Shown in pieces: positions 1 through 11,000 of a stretch of 64,000 bases of DNA. Made by a program: the position numbers and the translations under genes. Source of the DNA: Streblospio benedicti (lineage: Eukaryota; Annelida; Polychaeta; Spionida; Spionidae); NCBI GenBank assembly GCA_019095985.1, contig CM032664.1, forward strand, positions 19,751,665 to 19,815,664, read 5' to 3'. Each line of letters opens with the position of its first letter. Positions within the stretch are counted from its first letter, which is position 1. The notes below the pieces were generated by a model. That model was not told where the DNA came from, did no database searches, and saw nothing but the letters and a program-made list of their open reading frames with translations.

Positions 1-360
1 ATGACGGGCAGTCGCTACGGCCGGAGCCTATCCGGAGAGAAAATACAACGGGCGGAGCCTAAATATTCCGGGCTCGCGGCTTGAACCCGGAACGCAAACC
101 AGAGGATTTTATGACGGGCCGGAGTTGATCCGGAGTTGAACCGTAGCCAAACGGAGCCGAACCGGAGCTTTTATTCCGGCCGGAGGCACAATCCGGAGGG
201 GATTAGCGTCGATCGATATTTCGCATTCCGGCCGGAATACAAAATTTCACTTCTCCTGAGAAGTGGAATTTTGTGCCTCCGGTTCATTGTCCGGAACGCG
301 ATTTACGCCGGGCGAATGGTTTTTTTCATGGAGATTCCGGGAATCTCCGTAGTGTAATGG
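1..360. repeat. CCGGA-rich repeat with a near-perfect hairpin, cut by the window edge
   Basis: About ten CCGGA words and many TCCGG complements occur in some 330 bp, in both orientations, in otherwise AT-rich DNA. At 239-276 an inverted repeat ACAAAATTTCACTTCTC / GAGAAGTGGAATTTTGT has a 2-base loop and a single mismatch. A smaller stem, GGAGATT / AATCTCC, lies near 330-350. A homopolymer G run ends the block. It is probably part of a mobile or satellite repeat. Confidence 0.5.
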
Positions 361-1170
361 GGGGGGGTACACATATATGAATAGGAAAACACAGAAGAAA
401 AAAAGCGGCACAATGAAGAGACGCTTGCTTGAGGAATGAACACGTTCACAACAGGTGCTTTGTCATGTATAGTATCCAAACACCAACGCGAGATTTTATA
501 ACTCTTCATCCATTATATTCTAGCAACCTATCAGTTTAAGTTATAGTAATAATTTAGGTGTGTGCGGAATTTGAGTGAGAATATATCTTTGGTTAACACT
601 CCCAATCAAACGCCTGAGGAATAGACATTTTCTTTTTATTTATTGTCTTACCTAGTAGGCTTTAGAGTTTATTGTTGATCATGCGGTTCACAAAGTTTAC
701 AATTTGTTAAACCCTCCAGCCGGTTGTGTATCCAATGGGACTGTTGCTCTCTACATTTTGTCCCCAGACTGCCTGCAGTCATATCATCACTTGTGATTAC
801 AAGCGGAATGGAGACAATCGGTTGAGTATAATATGTGAAAATATCAAAAAAGGGTCTGTGTAAAGTCTGAGAGGCCACAGAGTTCAAAAGTAACCAGTGA
901 AAATTATGTCTATGAGAAATACACAGAGCGCTACAGAATCATCATAACAATTCGGATGTTTGGGCGGAGGGGGTGTCAATAGAAAAGTTACTTCTGAAAG
1001 ATGCTGCTGAAGAACGCCATCTGTAAAATCGAAGTATCTATTCCTTTCAGTAAAGTGCACCGGTAGCCCCCTGACATTCAATCCTCTTAAAACAGTAGTC
1101 TCTCTGTACTGTCCTCCTCAAACTATCACACCACGAAGTAAACAACGGTTGTCTTCAGCTAAGACAAAGA
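361..1170. other. AT-rich stretch, no feature seen
   Basis: Only short, unrelated open frames occur on both strands; no splice-bounded coding segment or repeat was recognised. Confidence 0.5.
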
Positions 1171-1189
1171 GTTGACACGGGTCAAAGCA

Positions 1190-1300
1190 ATCACTATAAA
1201 ACGCGCCCCGCCGCCGACACTCGTCTGCTCAAACGCGCCCGCGTCACGTGGCCCAATCACGTGTTTACGGCGCGGTGTCTGGGGACAGAAACATCTAATA
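1190..1300. promoter_or_regulatory. GC-rich block with TATAAA, two CACGTG E-boxes and a CCAAT word
   Basis: TATAAAA at about 1196 is followed by a CpG-rich stretch containing CACGTG at about 1246 and 1258, with CCAAT between them. This resembles a promoter, but no first exon is recognised on either side, so the direction and target gene are unknown. Confidence 0.25.
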
Positions 1301-2164
1301 TGGAGCCAAACGACATTTACAAGTATCATCGTGGGCCTTGATTATAGGGTTGTGTAGATGGGGGTTTATTGTTGTAGATCTTGTCGTTATTGGTGTCATT
1401 GTTCCTGTTATTGTTCATGTTTTCCTTTACTCCTTATTGTTCTTCATTTCTAATCGTTGTCGTCGTGGTTGTTGTTGTTGTCGGTCGTGCAATGAAGTTC
1501 TTGCTCTTTTTACCAATAACACATTTTCTATCAGCTGTATAATATGGTGATTGTCCATCGCTATGCTACTCATTCTTCAAAGAACACTGAAAATCCCCAA
1601 ATGAATAAAGTGGTTTCAAACCAGAAAACCACCCTCTCCCAACCAACTACAAAAAGGGCATTCATCACAGTTTACTATACTTAAATCTGCATAAAATATG
1701 AACGTTTCTTGCAGCACCACGTGGCATTAATTGCCTAATGCTGTGATTACCCGTGGTTACGTCTCTCCTTTCAAGCTTAACACGCAAATAGCTTGGCGAG
1801 ACAAATGCCAACCCTCTAATTACTGTTCCCCTCTAAATAAACCAGCGCTGGTCTTTTCCACTAGTCTGTCTCCGTCTCAAGGCGGGAAGAATGGGGAAGA
1901 TGCGAGGATTGATGGGAGCAGGTTCTAACGTTTACCTTCCTGTACCTGCTGTATTTAGTAATATAAATTGCAATCATTAAAGCATACACGTGTGAAACTT
2001 TTTGACAACTAATGTTCTCATTACAAACATTCTCTGTCATATGGATGACAAGTTGAGACTGAGTTCTTTATGTTTTGAAGATTTTTTTATTAGAAGTCTT
2101 CATAGATCACACGAGCTCACATAATTAGTACCTATTGGTATTCAAGTCGGTTAGATAAAGAGCT

Positions 2165-2250
2165 ATGTATAGCCACTAATAGGAATATAATCTGAGACCA
2201 CTACCACTGTGGCACCAACTCACAAGAGTTCGAGTCCTAGCGGTGACTGG
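2165..2250 (+). repeat. Possible tRNA-derived SINE remnant
   Basis: GAGTTCGAGTCCT near 2229 matches a pol III B-box, but the flanks do not fold into a T-arm or cloverleaf, so it is not a tRNA gene. Confidence 0.25.
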
Positions 2251-2858
2251 GCCATACAGCCCTATGGACTTACGGAAACTAGCCCCTGTATAGACAAGCC
2301 CTTTCATTTACAATTACACATAAAAACCTTGGGCATTCCTGCAAGTCATTATCCCTTGATTAGTGGGGCTGACAGAAAATAAATTCTATAGGAATTAAAT
2401 GAACAGTCTGTAATAACCATAGTATAATATGAACAATTTGCAAACATGCTTCCATCCACATACAACAAGAGAAGATTTCTGACCCCATTACCCGCAATGA
2501 TTTGATGCTCGTGGCAATTACCTCCACAACTAGCGTGCTTGCCCACAACGTGACTAATTTCTCCCTGACAAATAAACAAAGGGGGCGGGATCACACGGTA
2601 ATTGGACGCACTAGTTTCCATCTTTGGTCGTCACGAAGTGAACGCGAAGTCGCATCACCCGGGTGATAAATCAAGCGGCAAGGAAGCGAGGTAAACACGC
2701 GATCAGCTGTGCGATGTCACATGATCAGTGCTTTGAAGTTGTATACTGATTTCTTTGTGTATCACACATGTGTTACATGGCCCCTAGCATCATGAGTGGA
2801 TGGGGTCGTGTATGCATACTACTATTGTATACTATTTCACAAGCACTAATCTAGTCAG

Positions 2859-2893
2859 GTCTTCTCATAAATTTCTATATATTATGAGAAGAC
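2859..2893. repeat. Perfect 12-bp hairpin
   Basis: GTCTTCTCATAA at 2859-2870 is the exact reverse complement of TTATGAGAAGAC at 2882-2893, with an 11-base AT-rich loop. CTAG words flank both sides. It may be the core of a tiny foldback element. Confidence 0.5.
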
Positions 2894-3385
2894 TAGATCT
2901 ACTGGTTGTAAAATAGTAATCATACCACCACCAGCACCGCCCCGTGATGCTGGGGCCCATGGTATAATTATGCCATATGTGTAGATGAGATAAGATTTCA
3001 TTGAGAAGATGAGGTAGTTATAAGGTAGAAAGATATTTCAGTAGAACTTCTCTATGAAAACCATGATCATGTTTTTAATATTGACGCTATCATTCATATT
3101 TCTAATGCTGTTGACTCATAGAGGTCTGTTGAGTAGGCCTACAGTAACAAAGTGGTCATACCAGGTCATCTCTGTAGTAGAGATGGACTTGATGGGCTTG
3201 TTTGGGAGGTTTTACTGTATATGTTCAAAGGTGTCACAACTATGTGCAGTAATCTACTCTTAAATGCGTGCACGCTTTTTCGACTTAACCTGTGCATCTA
3301 CTCGAGTTCTCTGGTACTCTAGCCAAGCTATCAGTAACATGGCTGTTCTGTCTAACCACACACAGATAAAAGCACATACTAGTTA

Positions 3386-3724
3386 GGGACGGTGCAATAT
3401 TTACCAGGAAGGGGGACCGGTGCATTTGGTAGGGGGACAGGTACATTTTTCAAGGTGCAAAGTAGGGGGACGGGAGGATTTTTCATTCTTGTTGGGCATG
3501 GGACATGCACTTTTTTCAGCTGCTGAAATCCCACCTCGACGTGAGCGAATCGGTGCAAATTAATCACGCGAATATTCATGGCAGGGGACGCGGACTTTTT
3601 TTATGAATAGAGGTCATGGGACATCAGTTTTTTTTTCATCACATCAGCAGGGGACAAGACCTTTTTTCAGACAAGTTTTTCGATACGCACCGGTCCCCCC
3701 ACCTGTTAAATATTGCACCGTCCC
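3386..3724. mobile_element. 339-bp MITE with about 40-bp terminal inverted repeats, TTA target duplication
   Basis: The left end GGGACGGTGCAATATTTA is mirrored at the right end by TAAATATTGCACCGTCCC. The arms stay similar for about 40 bp to the GGGGGACCGGTGC words. TTA flanks both ends (3383-3385 and 3725-3727). A GG-start with TTA duplication suggests PIF/Harbinger relatives. The interior holds repeated GGGGGAC/GGGACA words and no transposase. Confidence 0.8.
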
Positions 3725-3727
3725 TTA

Positions 3728-6700
3728 CAGTTTCAGTCATTTCTATGACCATTTTCAGAATCTCTCTTTCTCACTTAGTTCCAAACTAACTTCCCATTTA
3801 TACACATCATAAAGGGTTCATACATGTGACATTTGGTGGATACTTGTCACACCAAGCATTTCTCAACTCACTGGCGATCATACAATACATTGCAACCATA
3901 GCAGAGACGTGTGAAATGCATAGTGTATACGTTCATGTTTCACTCGTGTTATTCATTAGCATTGGGTAAATGTATGAAAATATTGTTTTATATAAGCAAC
4001 ACAATATATGAATATATACATTTATTTATGAACACTATCACAATTCGTATAAACATCTATTACCATGGTAACATGATATTTAAAACAGATTCATAAGTTT
4101 ACCAATTCAATTGTACTAGTTGCTTTCAGCACAAACATAACATCACAGAAAATCAACATTCTCCATCTAATTACATTCATTATATGTGCGTTTTAATTTG
4201 TCTCACAATGACATATGGTCTGGTTGAAGATTAAATTTAATGGTCCATCCACCTCTCCCCTTTATGAAACGGAACTCTCAATTTGATTCACTTTTTCAAG
4301 CCTCTTTTTTTTTAAAAAAAATGGGAAAGACGCCATATGAAGAAAAGGACTATATTTAGAGAAAAATAGAAAATCCACATGGTCATGGGCTAATGCTTCA
4401 TGATTATACTAGCAGTAGCTTTTCTTTTTACTTTTATATTCATACTCTAGTGTCATGGGCATTATAATAGATTATCTTTAACATATTGGAACACACTAAA
4501 TTAAATGTGTGAAACTACACTTTGATTACTGTATTATCTCCCAATCAAGTCAGCTTCAGAGACAGTGCACACATAGTGTTATGTACTGGCTCCTTGTTTG
4601 GTGGACCTATTTCAGACTGTTGTGTTGAATACCTCAAATGGAGCTCTATTATCATACTCTAATTCGTAAGTGATTCAAATTTCCCAAAATAATAAAAGAA
4701 ATTAGCATTCCACTCAAATGTGAGGTTGGTCGTCATCGCAGCAATTATGTGGTAATATGCCTCAACTTACAGTCAAGTAGACTTAGGACAGATCCAAGGG
4801 CTGCAAGGATATACACCCTTTTCCCAAAAGAAATATTTACCTTGAAGTTATATATTTGCATCTCTACATCCTTGTGTGTGTACAATACTTACAAAAAACA
4901 CCACATTGCGCCCCCCACCCCCACCCCACCACCCTCCTCTCCAAACACCCCCTGATTACCAGTAGAATTCGAAATTTGATAGCAGATTCAGATTTGTCAA
5001 GATAATTGTCAGATTATAGATTTGACAAATTAGACATGAAAGCTACTAGCTAATTTAATAATCTGAATGCCATTGAATTGTTATCTCTGCCGAACACCTA
5101 ACATTGAGCACGTCGACAGAATAGTTATCTTTACTCCATTCCGTGTATTTAATATTTGGTTTGTGATACACTTGCACATACATCCATATTTATATACTAT
5201 CCAGCATGTATTCCATGAACAAGGTACAATATAAATTAAACTAGCATCAATAGGGTTTCAGTTCACTAAAACTAGAATACAACTACTATGCTATGATGAG
5301 AGTTAAAAGTGCTTGAAGCTTTTTTCCATGCCTGCATGGAACAACGGACATTGCTAGCCTTCGACGTGGCAGTAATTGCTTCTAAGAAATCACTAACATA
5401 TTTCCATATTGTTATTAAGAATAGCATTTACAGCTTAAGTGTAATCACTACATATGACAGACATATATGCCCCCACCCCTTAATAATCAAATCAATTGTT
5501 TTCAACACGCCTGCAGATCACTTGAATTCAATATTTGATACTTGTATTTCAGTTTATGTTGTTTTGATCATTTGCAGGTTGAGAACAACGAAAAATAAAT
5601 ACTGCTAACAAACCAAAACATTAATAAGCATATTACAATATGGTACAAAATAAAAATAAAAGCATTCAAGAAACGTTCATACAGTTTATCAGCCATTATT
5701 TATAGCACAGGCAATATAGCAAATACGGGATTACAGTATTATATAGATATCAATAGATATTTAATTAATGACACCTGCAAGTCTTTTTCTTGAAAATGGA
5801 AAATTAGTCTAACTTTGCAGGTTAACATTGTTGGCAAAAAGTGTATAATGTAGCTTTTGAAGACCCACTAAAAGTGTTTACTGCATATTGTACACTATAT
5901 GATTTACAGGATTCATACGCAACATACTTTAATTTATCGTGTATTGCAAACTCTATTTTAGCACATATAATCAAGTGCTATAGTTGTGACCATTATGTCA
6001 CTTTCTACCACAATTCTAATTATCTAGGACGTTTCAAATGACTCGTACTAAAACAATATCAGCAACGAGTTATATTGCTTATTAAAAATGGATTGAGCCT
6101 ATGGTATATAATACTGTGTAGTTGGTATGTAGCATATGGTTTCATTTCACTATTTTTCTTTTTCTGCTATTCAGGCCAAAATCAAAATAAACATATATAT
6201 TTTAAGCTTTTCGATACAAAAGTATCCTTTTCAAAATAACAACTCCTTAATAACAATATTGACATTAAAGCAAAAGTTTTTCTTTTTTACTAAAATTATA
6301 ATGTTTCATTTCGTCCACCCAACCATCTATTACTGCACCACTCCATCCCTCAGCCCACTACACACATGTCACGTACACCATCTTCACCTTCACTCTCAAT
6401 TATTCCCAATCCCCTCTCTATAACCTCCCTACATTCTATCAACTCGATTCTTACCAATTCATTTTTGTACATAATGCACCCCCATTCTCACACTTTTATA
6501 CAATCTATTATCCATTCTGTCTACAATGTACTCATACCTTCACTTTTCTCTACAATACCCCATACCACATTCAGTTCCCACATTATGCTTCTTCTTGTAA
6601 TTCCTCTAAAATGTGTCACGTTTATTATTTATGTTTATTTTGATTTTGGCCTAAATAGCAGAAAAAGAAAAATAGTGAAATGAAGCCTATGGTATGAACT

Positions 6701-7080
6701 GCACATTATTTTGTTTGGTGTTGTACTGGGAAAAACAGGAGGAAACACATGGATACTGTATTTTAAGCACAATACTTATGACTCTGTGAAGCTCTTCACA
6801 CATGACTGGTTATATACAACGTACATGTATTATTTACATATTCTACTATATATATTGCTTTCAAGTGCCTGTCATTGTAATTTATCTATTTTCGTCCCTA
6901 GTGTTCTTACTTGTATAAGGTAAATTTTAGTATTTTAGTTACGGATGCATTCTGTCAACATTGAAATGTCTTCTGACTAGTGGTATACAGTGTTTTAAAA
7001 AATAGAAATAAAATATTATCAATGCCCATATATTATACACAGAGTAATAACTTTATCACTTCCTCAACATGGTATATTGA
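3728..7080. other. AT-rich intergenic DNA without a recognised gene
   Basis: Open frames here are short, rich in Ile, Tyr, Phe and Ser, and lack splice context or recognisable domains. TTTATT at 6621-6635 may be the poly(A) signal of the minus-strand gene. Confidence 0.5.
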
Positions 7081-7109
7081 AGAAATCTTAGTTGGATACC
7101 TGATAATAG

Positions 7110-7192
7110 GCATTATTCACTGCCCACTTATGTGAAATATTGATCACGCTTTAGAGAGGAATTCTTCACATAAAGGCAGTGAATTAATAGAT
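7110..7192. repeat. Short imperfect palindrome
   Basis: TTCACTGCC..TTATGTGAA on the left is answered by TTCACATAAAGGCAGTGAA on the right, with about 25 bases between them. Confidence 0.4.
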
Positions 7193-7299
7193 ATCTAACT
7201 ATCAAACACGGTATATTTCTTCATTGTGAAGTAACAAGTAACAATTATTGATAACATATCGCACAAGGAATATTTTTATGATAACAGTAAATTTCTTGA

Positions 7300-7530
7300 A
7301 TGTTTACTCAAAATCAAATCAATATAGGGAATGTTGAGTTGCAACAATCAATATACTGCATGTTGACTCAAAATTACAATGAACATGAAGAATGTAGAGT
7401 CAAAATAATAATCAACATAATGAATTATACAGTGCGGAGTCAAAATAATGATCAATAGGAATGTTGAGTCAAAACATCAACCAACATAGGGAAAGTTGAG
7501 TTGCAACCATTAAATTTTGGAATGTTCCAT
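7300..7530. repeat. Degenerate minisatellite, unit about 35-40 bp
   Basis: The words GAATGTTGAGTC, TCAAAATAAT and ATCAACATA recur about five or six times with drift. The block lies 200-430 bp past the gene's stop codon and may be in its 3' UTR. Confidence 0.5.
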
Positions 7531-7725
7531 CACAAATATAAGTCTCATACTAAGTTACAAAATCACACTTTGCACTAATAAAATAGCCACTCTATAAACA
7601 CTGGCACACACAAAGTCTTCACGTCACAACTGTCCATCCAATTCACACCGAAGCTAATACAAAGATACATCACAAATTTTTCTTAGAAAATACAATTATC
7701 AAAACACTACAGTGGTAGTTATCTA

Positions 7726-8066
7726 TCACCGGTGAATATATCCTTGCTGTGCAGTAGTAATAGTGTACACACGGAGATTCCAGTATTGTGTGACGCAGTA
7801 CACAAAACAGTACATAACCAGACTATAGACTGTTCCAGAAAACGCCGGTCTGGATAAAGTCACCGCACTATTACTGTAGCGACTCGTTCTGTGGTCACGA
7901 CTCGCTCTCTGGCTTTCTTCGTACTGATGCTTGTAGGACTCTTCTGGAGCCGGTGCATCCTGCTGCTTCTCATTTGTGATCCAGGGCTCTTCTTCTGGTT
8001 CTTCCGCTTGCTCTTTCACCATCATGTCTCGGTGGTCCGGAGGTTCGGGAGTCATCACACAGTCCA
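7726..8066 (-). CDS. Last exon: acidic stalk, hydrophobic segment, stop
   Basis: The acceptor TTGTCCAG precedes 8066 and a TGA lies at 7728-7726. The exon encodes residues 443-555. It starts LDCVMTPEPPDHRD, runs through a charged, Glu-, Gln- and Arg-rich stalk without globular character, then a hydrophobic run GTVYSLVMYCFVYCV (about residues 520-534), and ends in a 20-residue tail finishing GYIHR. This suggests a single membrane pass, less likely a lipid-anchor signal. No TTTATT (AATAAA on this strand) occurs between the stop and about 6640; the first, at 6621, would give a 3' UTR near 1.1 kb. Confidence 0.72.
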
Positions 8067-11000
8067 CTGGACAAGTACACAAAGAAAAAAGAAAAAACAT
8101 TCAACAATGATGGCTCTTCCCTGTAGTGTAATTCTAATTACCCGAGACTAATCTCAGGTAGTTAAAATGTGGAATATGTTTTCAAAACCATAACCATTTC
8201 TTGACCATACAAAACACTTCAGTGTTCTATTTATTAGATGATCATATATATTTTCTTCGGCAATATTCTGCTACATTGAAAGTCCAACTTGATCAAAATT
8301 CATTTTTATGGAAGTGCAAACTTGCCAAATAGTCTACTACCTTTGATTTCTATTTAGCGAAAACAGATTTCTGCCTAATTCTCATCTGGACCTCTTTATA
8401 TGTAAAAAGCAATGTGGTGCATCATGTCCATGAACTATGATTTAAAGTGGGTGGGGGTTTATGCCTGAATTTCTAGTTAGTTAGTTAGTTAGTTAGTTGC
8501 ATCCACGAAGGGTCCTTACGTGGTGCATAATCGTTGGAAAACTTACACTGTTTGGTGTCAATCACATAGGTGATCGCGTCCCTCAGGATGTACGGAGTGC
8601 CGATGTTGCAGCCATCATCAGCAGCAAAGTGCAGAGTGTCTCCCTTCTTCGTGAAACTCTATGACAAGTTGGAATAAGTGATAAGTATTATTGTTATTGT
8701 TAAGTGCTAATAATGTAGGCTTCTGGCAAGCACAGTAATAACAGTATCTGCATTTTGCATGGAGATTATATTACCAATATTCTTGAAACTCTGAATCAGG
8801 TGTACAGTACATACACAACATAAAGCCCTATTGGTAATACATAAAATTCTTGAATAGTTAGTGTAAGATCCATGTATGACAATTCTTATAGTGCCTTTTT
8901 TCAAAACTAACAATAATTTCAAATGCATGACAATGCACGGGCTGGAATACTACAGCTATAATCAATGTGGAAACATGAACAATTGTTTAGACGAATTAGT
9001 TAATTAAATGCATGTGGCACAGACGAAATCGCTTTCAAAATCTTCAAATATTCAAGAATGCCCTAACTCTAACCCTTTTAGCCGAAATTCACAATCGGCC
9101 ACAATCGGCGCTATGTTAATGAGCGGTGAAATGGGGGTTTAACTTATTATCGGTGACACTAACTATACCATCATCGTTAATGTACAAACCACCGAACCTT
9201 CAGCCCAGCCCTTGGCGCACACGCAAAATTATCATGCTATTAGGTACAATGGGCTGTTTGTTATCACAACTTTCGAATTCATCACTTAAGTCTGCCTTTG
9301 TAGTGTAAAATTGCACAAGCAAATTACACATTTTGGCGCCCTATTTTCTGTTTATGTTGGTGTGCATTGGACCCACGGTGACAGGCCTGACTTTGAAAAT
9401 GCTTGGGTCTGTAATTCTCCGATATTTGATTCAGTCGTGTGTAAGCCTCATTATTTGTGAAATTTCCTTTAAATATAAACTCGCTAGGCTATTGTCAAAC
9501 GGCAGCAATTACAATGTATTAAAGCAAAATCTTGGTCACTGAGGCCCTTTTTGAAAGGTGTAGGAATGTTGTCATTCGTGTGATGACTCTAATTAGATGG
9601 TCCTATTATAGATGTGGTCCGGCTAGGAGGTTTAACTGTCCAGCCATCACACCCCAACTTATATCCATGTAATGAATAACAAAGCGCAGCACAAAAATAT
9701 TTTAAGCTAAATCCTGTAAAAATCATACTTAAACTCTCATAGCTTATCCCTCTTCATAGAGACTTCCTAATTCCGTCACTAGCTAGCAGCATATGACAAG
9801 CATGGTTTGTAAAATGATTTAGCTCAAAATTCAAATATTAATCTACAATAAAACCACGAATACGCTCGTAAAACTCACGAAGCAGTTTGTCATGGCGTCC
9901 GCCGTGTCGGCCCTGCGCGCCACCACATAGCGCACTCGCTCCTCCTTCCACGACTTGAGACACTCCAGCTGCAGCCCTGCAGATAGCGTGACCAGTTATA
10001 TAATTGATTTATGATTACTTTTTCTATACAACATTGGTTGGAATATTGAAACCAAATAGTTGTAATGTTTTGTTTTGTTTGCTTTTTGTTTTATTGTTTT
10101 TATTTGTTTTTCTTTAATATTTTCATTAGGGGCACCTCTATAATCACTTTATAGTAAGAGTTGAAAAGCTTACCGGAGTAACTAAAAGTACAAATTCAAG
10201 TTGTGGATATTTTCATTATACACATACTCAAATGATTAGTATATATGGATTATTGACATGGAGCAAATGAATTCCAGATAACTAATAATGCACCTGGCTT
10301 TGAAGAACAGGTACTGATGATGTCAATGATACTGGAACCATTGCAGCCACTTCTAAAGTAACTTTTGCACACACTGGAACCAGTGTGTATTTGGTACCTC
10401 CCAGAAAATGGACAGGTTTTTGCATGGACATCCTCATCTGAAAATATCGATGTATTTAAGCATATTTTATATGTTGATATATATTTGTTTTGCAAGTTTA
10501 ATATATGTTGAGGTAAGAAGACAAATAAATGTATAAAATAGTAACATTCATAGATAATGTATGCATTCAAGGCTATTTGAGCATTGTGAAAAATTGTTAT
10601 CATTTTGACTGAAATTTGAAAAGAGGTGGATTTTCTATTGTATGTATCAAATAGTTGAATGAATGCATGACAGGTACTTACAAATTAGTAAATTTTTTGA
10701 TGAGTTGTCCAGTTCTGAAGCCCAACAGGGATCATTCCCATATGAAGAATATTTACCTGAAATTACATAAAGTTATAAATGGCTGGGTAAATAGTACATT
10801 AAAATTTGTACTCATGTACCTGTCTCTTAAAAACAGACCCTTCTCACGGATAATGGTATCTATAGACCCCTCTCTCTTATAAGAGTTTTGCCTCCATTAC
10901 AATGTTAAAATATTGAGGGCTATGCGAAGGCTATGTTTTTAATAACTTCTTGTTGTGTTGAAAGCTTTCTAGGTATACCTGGCAAAGAGGTATAGTATTT

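Noticed and set aside
2225-2245. B-box words (also near 25025, 27946 and 62887) as tRNA genes
   Set aside because: None forms a pairing T-stem or a cloverleaf; SINE remnants fit better.
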